A DNA stretch of 64,000 nt from Calliopsis andreniformis. Taxonomy: Eukaryota > Arthropoda > Insecta > Hymenoptera > Andrenidae. How positions within the stretch are numbered: position 1 is the stretch's first letter; every line of letters begins with the position of its first letter. Shown one piece after another: positions 1-11,900 of the stretch. Under the pieces are notes generated by a model that searched no databases, had not been told where the DNA came from, and saw nothing but the letters and a program-made list of their open reading frames with translations. Position numbers and translations under genes: made by a program. The DNA lies in NCBI RefSeq assembly GCF_051401765.1, contig NW_027480422.1:14464001-14528000 (forward strand), given 5' to 3'.

Positions 1-591
1 CCTGGCTATTGGATCTGGTGCAGCAACGCCCTAGAGTATAGCCTAGGTTGCCCGAAACGTAGAAATGACCATTACTTTCACACTGGTTGCAATTATTCCT
101 GTTATACCATGGAAAAACTGTTGTATTTTTAATGTATTTCATGCCTCTGGCGTTGACTTCTAAGGCCCTAACTATTCGATCTGGTGGAGCAACGCCCTAG
201 AGTGAAGCCTGGGTTGCACGGAACGTGGAAATAGCCATTACTTTCACACTGGCTGCAATTACTCCTGTTATACAATGGAAAAACTGTTGTAATTTTATTT
301 TACTTTATGCTTCTGGTGTTGACTTCCTAGGACCCAACTTTTCGATCTGGTTGAGCAACGCCCAGTAGTGAAGCCTAGGTTGCACGGAACGTAGAAATGG
401 CCATTACTTTCACACTGGTTGCAATTATTCCTGTTATACGCTGGAAAAACTGTTGTATTTTTTTGTTTTTTATGCTTCTGTTGTTGTTTTCTAAGGCCCT
501 AACTATTCGATCTGGTGTAGTAACGCCCTAGAGTCAAGCCTAGGTTGCACGGAACGTGGAAATGGCCTTTAATTTCACACTGGTTGCTATT

Positions 592-608
592 ATTCGTTTT
601 ATACGATG
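592..608 (+). promoter_or_regulatory. CENP-B-box-like 17-mer (one example of many)
   Basis: The 17-mer ATTCGTTTTATACGATG lines up with the core CENP-B box NTTCGNNNNANNCGGGN at 7 of 9 fixed positions: TTCG, the central A and CG match, while the last GG is AT. The string sits at about positions 36-52 of the monomer and recurs in many monomers across the window. Other monomers carry TTCC or TTCA in place of TTCG. Some of those have CGG at the far end (TTCC...ACGGTGG), which also scores 7 of 9. I saw no monomer scoring 8 or 9. Binding by a CENP-B-like or pogo-type transposase-derived protein is possible but not shown; a 7 of 9 match can arise by chance in an AT-rich unit. Confidence 0.35.
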
Positions 609-723
609 GAAAAACTGTTGTATTTATTTTGTATTTGATGCTTCTGGCGTTGACTTCTTAAGCTCTAACTATTGGATCTGATGGACCAACGCCCTAGAGT
701 GAAACCTAGGTTTCCCGGAACGC

Positions 724-889
724 AGAAATGACCATCACTTTCACACTGGTTGCAATTATTCCTGTTATGCGATGGAAAAACTGTTGGATTTTTATTGTAT
801 TTTATGCTTCGGGCGTTGACTTCTAAGGCCCTAGCTATTCGATCTGATGGAGCAACGCCCTAGAGTGAAGACCAGGTTGCCCGGAACGT
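724..889 (+). repeat. Representative 166-bp monomer
   Basis: This monomer defines the phase used here: position 1 is the A of AGAAATGACC. Order along the unit: AGAAATGACC (1-10), TTTCACACTGG (16-26), TGCAATTATTC (28-38), TATACGATGGAAAAACTG (43-60), TGTATTTTATGC (73-84), GGGCGTTGACTTCTAAGGCC (88-107), TATTCGATCTG (113-123), GCAACGCCCTAGAG (129-142), CCTAGG (148-153) and CCCGGAACG (157-165). This copy differs from the consensus at a few sites, for instance ATGCGATGG for ATACGATGG. Consensus composition by hand count is 32 C and 37 G in 166 bp. The length matches the roughly 166 bp of DNA held in a chromatosome, which fits the common idea that satellite length follows nucleosome spacing but does not prove it. 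Confidence 0.9.
811..860. repeat. Inverted repeat within the monomer (one example)
   Basis: GGGCGTTG at 811-818 is the exact reverse complement of CAACGCCC at 853-860, separated by 34 nt. The pair lies in the GC-rich part of the monomer and recurs in most monomers. Those reading CTGGCGTTG keep 7 of the 8 pairs. Some subtypes lose it, for example the CCGGGCGTAG / CAACACCC subtype at about 12,755-12,808 and the GGCAATG / CAACACC subtype common after 38 kb. A cruciform or hairpin, or a dimeric protein site, is possible. Nothing in the sequence shows which, if either, is used. Confidence 0.6.
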
Positions 890-1493
890 AGAAATGACAA
901 TTACTTTCACACTGTTTGCAATCATTCATATTATACGATGGAAAAACAGTTGTATTTATATAGTGTTTAATGCTTCTGGCGTTGCCTTCTTAGGCCCTAA
1001 CGTTTGGATCCGGTGGACCAACGCTATAGTGTGAAGCCTAGGTTGCCCGGAACGTAGAAATGACCATCACCTTCACAATGCTTGCAATTACTCCTGTTAT
1101 ACGATGGAAGAACTGTTGTATTTTTATTTTATTTTATGCTTCTGGCGTTGTCTTCTAAGGTCCTAGCTATTCCATCTGATGGAGCAACGCCCTCGAGTGA
1201 AGCCCAGGTTGCCCGGAACGTAGAAATGACCATTACTTTTACACTGTTTGCAATCATTCATATTATACGATGGAAGAACTGTTGTATTTATATAGTGTTT
1301 AATGCTTCTGGCGTTGCCTTCTTAGGCCCTATCATTTGGATCTGGTGGACCAACGCTATAGTGTGAAGCCTAGGTTGCCCGGAATGTAGAAATGACCATC
1401 ACCTTCACACTGGTTGCAATTGTTCCTGTTATACGTTGGAAAAACTGTTGGATTTCTATTGTATTTTATGCTTCGGGCGTTGACTTCTAAGGC

Positions 1494-4400
1494 CCTGGCT
1501 ATTGGATCTGGTGCAGCAACGCCCTAGAGTGTAGCCTAGGTTGCCCGAAACGGAGAAATGACCATTACTTTCACACTGTTTTCAATTATCGTTATTATAC
1601 GATGCAAAAACTGTTGTATTTATATTGTATTTTATGCTTCTGGCGTTGTCTTCTTGGGCCCTAACTATTCGATCTGGTGTAGCAACGCCCTAGAGTGAAT
1701 CCTAGGTTGCCGGAACGTAGAAATGACCGTTACCTTCACACTGATTGCAATTACTCATTCTATACGATGGAAAAGCTGTTGTATTTTTATTGTATTTTAT
1801 GCTCCGGGCGTAGACTTCTAAGGCCCTAGCTATTCGACCTGGCGGAGCAACGCCCTACAGTGAAGCCTAGGTTGCCCGGAACGTAGAATTTGCCATTACT
1901 ATTACACTGGATGCAATTATTCCTGTTATACGATGGAAGATCTGTTGTATCTTTACTGTATTTTATGCTTCGGGCGTTGACTTCTAAGGCCCTTACTTTT
2001 CGATCTGGTGGAACAACGCCCTAGATTGAAGCCTAGCTTGCCTGGAACGTAGAAATGACCATTCCCTTCACACTGATTGCAATTATTCATTTTATACGAT
2101 GGAAAAACTATTGTATTTTTATTGTATTTATGCTTCGGGCGTGGACTTCTCAGGCCCTAACTATTCGATCTGGTGCAGCATCGCCCTAGAGTGAATCCTA
2201 GGTTGCCCGGAACGTAGAAATGACCATTACTTTCACACCGTTTGCAATTATTCATTTTATACGATGCAGAAACCCTTGTATTTGTATTGTATTTTATGCT
2301 TCTGGCATTGACTTCTAAGGCCGTAGCTATTCGATGTGGTGGAGCAACTCCATAGAGTGAAGCCTAGGTTGCACGGAACGTAGAAATGACCATTACTTTC
2401 ACACTTTTTGCAATTGTTCATATTATACGATGCAAGAACTGTTGTATTTATATTGTATTTTATGATTCTGTCGTTGACTTCTTAGGCCCTAACTATTCGA
2501 TCTGGTGGAGCAACGCCGTAGAGTGAATCCTAGGTTGCCCGGAACGTAGAAATGACTATCACTTTCACACGGGTTGCAAATATTCGTGTTATACGATGGA
2601 AAAACCGTTGCATTTTCATTGTATTTTATGCTTCGGGCGTTGACTTCTAAGGCCCTAACAATTCTACCTGGTGGAGCAACGCCCTAGAGTTCAGCCTAGA
2701 TTGACCGGAACGTAGAAATGACCATATCTGTCACACCGGTTGCAATTATTCGTTTTATACGATGGAAAAACTGTTGTATTTGTTTTGTATTTTATGCTTC
2801 TGGCGCTGACTTCTTAGTCCCTTACTACTCGATCTGGTTGAACAACGCGCTAGATTGATGCCTAGGATGCCCGGAATGCAGAAATGACTGTCACTTTCAC
2901 ACTGGTTGCAATTGTTCCAGTTATACGATGGAAAATCTGTTGTATCTTTATTGTATTTTATGCTTCGTGCGTTGACTTCTAAGGCCCTAACTATTCGATC
3001 TGGTGGAGCAACGCCCTAGAGTGAAGCCTAGGGTGCCCGGAACGTAGAAATGACCATAATTTTCACATCGGTTGCAATTATTCGTTTTATTCGATCGAAA
3101 AACTGTTGCATTTGTATTGTATTTTACGCTTCTGGCGTTGACTTCTATGGCCCTAACAATTCGATGTTGTGGAACAACGCCCTAGAGTGAAGCATAGGTT
3201 GCCCGGAACGTAGAAATGACCATCACTTTCACACTGGTTGCTATTACTCCTGTTATACGGTGGAAAGACTGTTGTATCTTTATTGTATTTTATGCTTCGG
3301 GCGTCGACTTCTAAGGCCCTAAGTATTCGATCTGGTGGAGCAACGCCCTAGAGCCAAGCCTAGTTTGCCCGGAACGTAGATATGGCCATTACATTCACAC
3401 TGGGTGCAATTATTCGTTTTATACGATGGAAAAACAGTTGTATTTATTCTGTATTTTATGCTTCGGGCGTTGACTTCTAAGGCCCTAACTATTCGATCTG
3501 GTGGAGCAGCGCCCTAGAGTGAAGCCTAGGTTGCCCGTAACGTAGAAATGACCATTACCTTCACACTGGTTGCAGTTATTCCTGTTATACGATGGAAAAA
3601 CTGTTGTATTTTTATTGTATTATATGCTTCGGGCGTTGACTTCTAAGGCCCTAGCTATTCGATCTGGTGGAGCAACGCTATAGAGTGAAGCCAAGGTTGA
3701 CCGGAACGTAGAAATGACCATAACTTTCACACCCGTTGCAATTATTTGTTTTATACGATGGAAAAACTGTTGTATTTGTTTTGTATTTTATGCTTCTGGC
3801 GTTGACTTCCAAGGCCCTAACAATTCGATGTGGTGGAACAACGCCCTAGAGTGAAGCATAGGTTGCCCGGAATGTAGAAATGACCATCACTTTCACACTG
3901 GTTGCTATTACTCCTGTTATACGATGGAAAATCTGTTGTATCTTTATTGTACTTTATGCTTCGGGCGTTGACTTCTAAGGCACTAACTGTTCGATCTGGT
4001 GGAGCATTGCCCTAGAGTGAAGCCTAGGTTGCCGGAACGTAGAAATGACCATTACCTTCACACTGGTTGCAATTATTCGTTTTATACGATGGAAAAACTG
4101 TTGTATTTGTTTTGTATTTTATGCTTCGGGCGTTGACTTCTAAAGCCCTAGCTATTCGAACTGGTTGAGCAATGGCCTAGAGTGAAGCCTAGGTTGTCCG
4201 GAACGTAGAAATGCCTATCACATTCACACGGGTTGCAATTATTCGTGTTATACGATGGAAAAACCGTTGCATTTTCATTGTATTTTATGCTTCGGGCGTT
4301 GACATCTAAGGCCCTAACGATTCTATCTGGTGGAGCAACGCCCTCGAGTGAAGCCTATGTTGACCGGAACGTAGAAATGACCATAACTTTCACACCCGTT

Positions 4401-4975
4401 GCTATTATTTGTTTTATACGATGGAAAAACTGATGTATCTTTATTGTATTTTATGCTTCGGGCGTTGACTTCTAAGGCCCTAACTATTCGGTCTGGTGGA
4501 GCAACGCCCTAGAGCCAAGCCTAGGTTGCCCGGAACGTAGATATGGCCATTACTTTCACACTGGATGCAATTATTCGTTTTATCCGATGGAAAAGCTGTT
4601 GTACTTATTCTGTATTTTATGCTTCGGGCGTTGACTTCTAAGGCCCTAACTATTCGATCTGGAGGAGCAACGCCCTAGAGCCAAGCCTAGGTTGCCCGGA
4701 ACGTAGATATGGCCATTACTTTCATACTGGATGCAATTATTCATTTTATACGATGGAAATACTATTGTATTTTTATTCTATTTTATGCTTCGAGCGTTGA
4801 CTTCTATGGCACTAACTATTCGATCTGGTGGAGCAACGCCCTAGAGTGAAGCCTAGGTTGCCCGGAACGTAGAAATGACCATCACTTTCACACTGGTTGC
4901 AATTACTCCTGTTATACGATGGAAAAACTGTTGTATCTTTATTGTACTTTATGCTTTGGGCGTTGACTTCTAAGG
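1494..4975 (+). repeat. V multimer, copy 1 (about 21 monomers)
   Basis: This run of mostly distinct monomers aligns with 8959-13,590. The offset is 7465 up to about 1565, 7797 from about 1574 to 4190, and 8627 from about 4210 to 4960. The two steps (332 and 830 bp, exactly 2 and 5 monomers) are dimer and pentamer segments missing here and present in the other copy. Diagnostic variants include ACTGTTTTCAATTATCG near 1574, GGAGCATTGCCC near 4001 and a monomer with a C deletion (TTGCCGGAACG) near 4030. At its right end, between about 4966 and 4976, sequence typical of 13,560-13,590 switches to U sequence. Confidence 0.8.
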
Positions 4976-5307
4976 TCCTAGCTATTCCATCTGATGGAGC
5001 AACGCCCTAGAGTGAAGCCCAGGTTGCCCGGAACGTAGAAATGACCATTACTTTTACACTGTTTGCAATGATTCATATTATACGATGGAAGAACTGTTGT
5101 ATTTATACATGTTTAATGCTTCTGGCGTTGCCTTCTTAGGCCCTATCATTTGGAACTGGTGGACCAACGCTATAGTGTGAAGCCTAGGTTGCCCGGAATG
5201 TAGAAATGACCATCACCTTCACACTGGTTGCAATTGTTCCTGTTATACGTTGGAAAAACTGTTGGATTTCTATTGTATTTTATGCTTCGGGCGTTGACTT
5301 CTAAGGC
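4976..5307 (+). repeat. Two-monomer U tail at a V/U junction
   Basis: Starting with TCCTAGCTATTCCATCTGATGG at 4976, this segment matches the last two monomers of U (from 1161, and again near 7130 and 8626). It carries a private one-base deletion (ATTTATACATGTTT near 5101). V-type sequence precedes it directly, so it marks an exchange point between V and U rather than a complete unit. Confidence 0.75.
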
Positions 5308-7465
5308 CCTGGCTATTGGATCTGGTGCAGCAACGCCCTAGAGTATAGCCTAGGTTGCCCGAAACGTAGAAATGACCATTACTTTCACACTGGTTGCAAT
5401 TATTCCTGTTATACCATGGAAAAACTGTTGTATTTTTATTGTATTTTACGCGTCTGGCGTAGACTTCTAAGGCCCTAACTATTCGATCTGGTGGAGATAC
5501 GACCTAGAGTGAAGCCTGGGTTGCACGGAACGTGGAAATGGCCATTACTTTCACACTGGCTGCAATTACTCCTGTTATACAATGGAAAAACTGTTGTAAT
5601 TTTATTTTACTTTATGCTTCTGGTGTTGACTTCCTAGGACCCAACTTTTCGATCTGGTTGAGCAACGCCCAGTAGTGAAGCCTAGGTTGCACGGAACGTA
5701 GAAATGGCCATTACTTTCACACTGGTTGCAATTATTCCTGTTATACGATGGAAAAACTGTTGTATTTTTATTGTTTTTTATGCTTCTGTTGTTGTTTTCT
5801 AAGGCCCTAACTATTCGATCTGGTGTAGTAACGCCCTAGAGTCAAGCCTAGGTTGCACGGAACGTGGAAATGGCCATTACTTTCACACTGGCTGCAATTA
5901 CTCCTGTTATACAATGGAAAAACTGTTGTAATTTTATTTTACTTTATGCTTCTGGTGTTGACTTCCTAGGACCCAACTTTTCGATCTGGTTGAGCAACGC
6001 CCAGTAGTGAAGCCTAGGTTGCACGGAACGTAGAAATGGCCATTACTTTCACACTGGTTGCAATTATTCCTGTTATACGATGGAAAAACTGTTGTATTTT
6101 TATTGTTTTTTATGCTTCTGTTGTTGTTTTCTAAGGCCCTAACTATTCGATCTGGTGTAGTAACGCCCTAGAGTCAAGCCTAGGTTGCACGGAACGTGGA
6201 AATGGCCATTACTTTCACACTGGCTGCAATTACTCCTGGTATACAATGGAAAAACTGTTGTAATTTTATTTTACTTTATGCTTCTGGTGTTGACTTCCTA
6301 GGACCTAACTTTTCGATCTGGTTGAGCAACGCCCTGTAGTGAAGCCTAGGTTGCACGGAACGTAGAAATGGCCATTACTTTCACACAGGTTGCAATTATT
6401 CCTGTTATACGATGGAAAGACTGTTGTATTTTTATTGTATTTTATGCTTCTGTTGTTGTTTTCTAAGGCCCTAACTATTCGATCTGGTGGAGCAACGCCC
6501 TAGAGTGAAGCCTAGGTTGAACGGAACGTGGAAATGGCCTTTAATTTCACACTGGTTGCTATTATTCGTTTTATACGATGGAAAAACTGTTGTATTTATT
6601 TTGTATTTGATGCTTCTGGCGTTGACTTCTTAAGCTCTAACTATTGGATCTGATGGACCAACGCCCTGGAGTGAAACCTAGGTTTCCCGGAACGCAGAAA
6701 TGACAATCACTTTCACACTGGTTGCAATTATTCCTGTTATACGATGGAAAAACTGTTGGATTTTTATTGTATTTTATGCTTCGGGCGTTGACTTCTAAGG
6801 CCCTAGCTATTCGATCTGATGGAGCAACGCCCTAGAGTGAAGACCAGGTTGCCCGGAACGTAGAAATGACCATTACATTCACACTGTTTGCAATCATTCA
6901 TATTATACGATGGAAAAACTGTTGTATTTATATAGTGTTTAATGCTTCTGGCGTTGCCTTCTTAGGCCCTAACGTTTGGATCCGGTGGACCAACGCTATA
7001 GTGTGAAGCCTAGGTTGCCCGGAACGTAGAAATGACCATCACCTTCACAATGCTTGCAATTATTCCTGTTATACGATGGAAGAACTGTTGTATTTTTATT
7101 TTATTTTATGCTTCTGGCGTTGTCTTCTAAGGTCCTAGCTATTCCATCTGATGGAGCAACGCCCTAGAGTGAAGCCCAGGTTGCCCGGAACGTAGAAATG
7201 ACCATTACTTTTACACTGTTTGCAATCATTCATATTATACGATGGAAGAACTGTTGTATTTATATAGTGTTTAATGCTTCTGGCGTTGCCTTCTTAGGCC
7301 CTATCATTTGGAACTGGTGGACCAACGCTATAGTGTGAAGCCTAGGTTGCCCGGAATGTAGAAATGACCATCACCTTCACACTGGTTGCAATTGTTTCTG
7401 TTATACGTTGGAAAAACTGTTGGATTTCTATTGTATTTTATGCTTCGGGCGTTGACTTCTAAGGC
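5308..7465 (+). repeat. U multimer, expanded copy (13 monomers)
   Basis: The CCTGGCTATTGG marker is at 5308 and returns at 7466, 2158 bp or 13 monomers apart. The order matches U at 1-1493, with four extra monomers from two additional copies of the internal dimer. It is more diverged from the other two U copies than they are from each other; for example it has GTGGAGATACGACC near 5500 where they read GTGGAGCAACGCCC. Confidence 0.85.
5521..6516 (+). repeat. Three tandem 332-bp dimers
   Basis: The CCCAGTAGTG variant occurs at 5668 and 6000, with its relative CCCTGTAGTG at 6332; each step is exactly 332 bp. Each dimer pairs a TTGCACGGAACGTGG monomer with a TGTTGTTGTTTTCTAAGG monomer. The U copies at 1 and 7466 have the dimer only once, so this is a local expansion from one to three copies (or loss elsewhere). 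Confidence 0.85.
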
Positions 7466-8958
7466 CCTGGCTATTGGATCTGGTGCAGCAACGCCCTAGA
7501 GTATAGCCTAGGTTGCCCGAAACGTAGAAATGACCATTACTTTCACACTGGTTGCAATTATTCCTGTTATACCATGGAAAAACTGTTGTATTTTTAATGT
7601 ATTTCATGCGTCTGGCGTTGACTTCTAAGGCCCTAACTATTCGATCTGGTGGAGCAACGCCCTAGAGTGAAGCCTGGGTTGCACGGAACGTGGAAATAGC
7701 CATTACTTTCACACTGGCTGCAATTACTCCTGTTATACAATGGAAAAACTGTTGTAATTTTATTTTACTTTATGCTTCTGGTGTTGACTTCCTAGGACCC
7801 AACTTTTCGATCTGGTTGAGCAACGCCCAGTAGTGAAGCCTAGGTTGCACGGAACGTAGAAATGGCCATTACTTTCACACTGGTTGCAATTATTCCTGTT
7901 ATACGCTGGAAAAACTGTTGTATTTTTTTGTTTTTTATGCTTCTGTTGTTGTTTTCTAAGGCCCTAACTATTCGATCTGGTGTAGTAACGCCCTAGAGTC
8001 AAGCCTAGGTTGCACGGAACGTGGAAATGGCCTTTAATTTCACACTGGTTGCTATTATTCGTTTTATACGATGGAAAAACTGTTGTATTTATTTTGTATT
8101 TGATGCTTCTGGCGTTGACTTCTTAAGCTCTAACTATTGGATCTGATGGACCAACGCCCTAGAGTGAAACCTAGGTTTCCCGGAACGCAGAAATGACCAT
8201 CACTTTCACACTGGTTGCAATTATTCCTGTTATGCGATGGAAAAACTGTTGGATTTTTATTGTATTTTATGCTTCGGGCGTTGACTTCTAAGGCCCTAGC
8301 TATTCGATCTGATGGAGCAACGCCCTAGAGTGAAGACCAGGTTGCCCGGAACGTAGAAATGACAATTACTTTCACACTGTTTGCAATCATTCATATTATA
8401 CGATGGAAAAACAGTTGTATTTATATAGTGTTTAATGCTTCTGGCGTTGCCTTCTTAGGCCCTAACGTTTGGATCCGGTGGACCAACGCTATAGTGTGAA
8501 GCCTAGGTTGCCCGGAACGTAGAAATGACCATCACCTTCACAATGCTTGCAATTACTCCTGTTATACGATGGAAGAACTGTTGTATTTTTATTTTATTTT
8601 ATGCTTCTGGCGTTGTCTTCTAAGGTCCTAGCTATTCCATCTGATGGAGCAACGCCCTCGAGTGAAGCCCAGGTTGCCCGGAACGTAGAAATGACCATTA
8701 CTTTTACACTGTTTGCAATCATTCATATTATACGATGGAAGAACTGTTGTATTTATATAGTGTTTAATGCTTCTGGCGTTGCCTTCTTAGGCCCTATCAT
8801 TTGGATCTGGTGGACCAACGCTATAGTGTGAAGCCTAGGTTGCCCGGAATGTAGAAATGACCATCACCTTCACACTGGTTGCAATTGTTCCTGTTATACG
8901 TTGGAAAAACTGTTGGATTTCTATTGTATTTTATGCTTCGGGCGTTGACTTCTAAGGC
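7466..8958 (+). repeat. U multimer, third copy (nine monomers)
   Basis: Matches 1-1493 at a constant offset of 7465, including the unusual AATGTATTTCATGC and the same one-base-short monomer near 7923. I found one difference by eye (at 7610). Such identity means very recent duplication of the U-V block, gene-conversion-like homogenisation, or an assembly duplication. Confidence 0.85.
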
Positions 8959-11900
8959 CCTGGCTATTGGATCTGGTGCAGCAACGCCCTAGAGTGTAGC
9001 CTAGGTTGCCCGAAACGGAGAAATGACCATTACTTTCACACTGGTTGCAATTATTCCTGTTATACCATGGAAAAACTGTTGTATTTTTATTGTATTTTAT
9101 GCGTCTGGCGTTGACTTCTAAGGCCCTAACTATTCGATCTGGTGGAGCAACGCCGCAGAGTGAAGCCTAGGTTGCCAGGAACGTAGAAATGACCATAACC
9201 TTCACACTGGTTGCTATTATTCGTTTTATACGATGTAAAAGCTGTTGAATTTATTTTGTATTTTATGCTTCTGGCGTTGAATTCATAGGCCCTAACTATT
9301 CGATCTGGTGCACCGACAACCTAGAGTGAAGCCTAGGTTGCCCAGAACGTAGAAATGACCATAACTTTCACACTGTTTTCAATTATCGTTATTATACGAT
9401 GCAAAAACTGTTGTATTTATATTGTATTTTATGCTTCTGGCGTTGTCTTCTTGGGCCCTAACTATTCGATCTGGTGTAGCAACGCCCTAGAGTGAATCCT
9501 AGGTTGCCGGAACGTAGAAATGACCGTTACCTTCACACTGATTGCAATTACTCATTCTATACGATGGAAAAGCTGTTGTATTTTTATTGTATTTTATGCT
9601 CCGGGCGTAGACTTCTAAGGCCCTAGCTATTCGACCTGGCGGAGCAACGCCCTACAGTGAAGCCTAGGTTGCCCGGAACGTAGAATTTGCCATTACTATT
9701 ACACTGGATGCAATTATTCCTGTTATACGATGGAAGATCTGTTGTATCTTTACTGTATTTTATGCTTCGGGCGTTGACTTCTAAGGCCCTTACTTTTCGA
9801 TCTGGTGGAACAACGCCCTAGATTGAAGCCTAGCTTGCCTGGAACGTAGAAATGACCATTCCCTTCACACTGATTGCAATTATTCATTTTATACGATGGA
9901 AAAACTATTGTATTTTTATTGTATTTATGCTTCGGGCGTTGACTTCTCAGGCCCTAACTATTCGATCTGGTGCAGCATCGCCCTAGAGTGAATCCTAGGT
10001 TGCCCGGAACGTAGAAATGGCCATTACTTTCACACCGTTTGCAATTATTCATTTTATACGATGCAGAAACCCTTGTATTTGTATTGTATTTTATGCTTCT
10101 GGCATTGACTTCTAAGGCCGTAGCTATTCGATGTGGTGGAGCAACTCCATAGAGTGAAGCCTAGGTTGCACGGAACGTAGAAATGACCATTACTTTCACA
10201 CGTTTTGCAATTGTTCATATTATACGATGCAAGAACTGTTGTATTTATATTGTATTTTATGATTCTGTCGTTGACTTCTTAGGCCCTAACTATTCGATCT
10301 GGTGGAGCAACGCCGTAGAGTGAATCCTAGGTTGCCCGGAACGTAGAAATGACTATCACTTTCACACGGGTTGCAAATATTCGTGTTATACGATGGAAAA
10401 ACCGTTGCATTTTCATTGTATTTTATGCTTCGGGCGTTGACTTCTAAGGCCCTAACAATTCTACCTGGTGGAGCAACGCCCTAGAGTTCAGCCTAGATTG
10501 ACCGGAACGTAGAAATGACCATATCTGTCACACCGGTTGCAATTATTCGTTTTATACGATGGAAAAACTGTTGTATTTGTTTTGTATTTTATGCTTCTGG
10601 CGCTGACTTCTTAGTCCCTTACTACTCGATCTGGTTGAACAACGCGCTAGATTGATGCCTAGGATGCCCGGAATGCAGAAATGACTGTCACTTTCACACT
10701 GGTTGCAATTGTTCCAGTTATACGATGGAAAATCTGTTGTATCTTTATTGTATTTTATGCTTCGTGCGTTGACTTCTAAGGCCCTAACTATTCGATCTGG
10801 TGGAGCAACGCCCTAGAGTGAAGCCTAGGGTGCCCGGAACGTAGAAATGACCATAATTTTCACATCGGTTGCAATTATTCGTTTTATTCGATCGAAAAAC
10901 TGTTGCATTTGTATTGTATTTTACGCTTCTGGCGTTGACTTCTATGGCCCTAACAATTCGATGTTGTGGAACAACGCCCTAGAGTGAAGCATAGGTTGCC
11001 CGGAACGTAGAAATGACCATCACTTTCACACTGGTTGCTATTACTCCTGTTATACGGTGGAAAGACTGTTGTATCTTTATTGTATTTTATGCTTCGGGCG
11101 TCGACTTCTAAGGCCCTAAGTATTCGATCTGGTGGAGCAACGCCCTAGAGCCAAGCCTAGTTTGCCCGGAACGTAGATATGGCCATTACATTCACACTGG
11201 GTGCAATTATTCGTTTTATACGATGGAAAAACAGTTGTATTTATTCTGTATTTTATGCTTCGGGCGTTGACTTCTAAGGCCCTAACTATTCGATCTGGTG
11301 GAGCAGCGCCCTAGAGTGAAGCCTAGGTTGCCCGTAACGTAGAAATGACCATTACCTTCACACTGGTTGCAGTTATTCCTGTTATACGATGGAAAAACTG
11401 TTGTATTTTTATTGTATTATATGCTTCGGGCGTTGACTTCTAAGGCCCTAACTATTCGATCTGGTGGAGCAACGCTATAGAGTGAAGCCAAGGTTGACCG
11501 GAACGTAGAAATGACCATAACTTTCACACCCGTTGCAATTATTTGTTTTATACGATGGAAAAACTGTTGTATTTGTTTTGTATTTTATGCTTCTGGCGTT
11601 GACTTCCAAGGCCCTAACAATTCGATGTGGTGGAACAACGCCCTAGAGTGAAGCATAGGTTGCCCGGAATGTAGAAATGACCATCACTTTCACACTGGTT
11701 GCTATTACTCCTGTTATACGATGGAAAATCTGTTGTATCTTTATTGTACTTTATGCTTCGGGCGTTGACTTCTAAGGCACTAACTGTTCGATCTGGTGGA
11801 GCATTGCCCTAGAGTGAAGCCTAGGTTGCCGGAACGTAGAAATGACCATTACCTTCACACTGGTTGCAATTATTCGTTTTATACGATGGAAAAACTGTTG

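Larger units (their letters stand above)
1..1493 (+). repeat. U multimer, copy 1 (nine monomers)
   Basis: The CCTGGCTATTGG marker at base 1 returns at 1494, nine monomers later. The block contains a distinctive dimer (about 223-557) with TTGCACGGAACGTGG and CCCAGTAGTG, a monomer with TTTAATTTCACAC at 569, and monomers with ACCAACGCTATAGTG near 1017. It includes a one-base-short monomer (the T/G run near 458). The block matches 7466-8958 almost perfectly; by eye I found a single substitution, at 145 (C here, G there). The left end is cut by the window, so the true unit boundary is arbitrary. Confidence 0.85.

Noticed and set aside
42..47. CCTAGG palindrome as an operator or functional site
   Set aside because: It is a 6-bp palindrome in most monomers, useful as a marker of the period, but too short to claim function. 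The flanking bases are among the most variable in the unit.
1082..1366. 94-codon frame repeated exactly at 8547-8831
   Set aside because: Identical because the U multimer DNA is identical, not from protein selection. The same holds for 4233-4433 and 12,860-13,060. The hydrophobic look comes from translating the T-rich part of the monomer.
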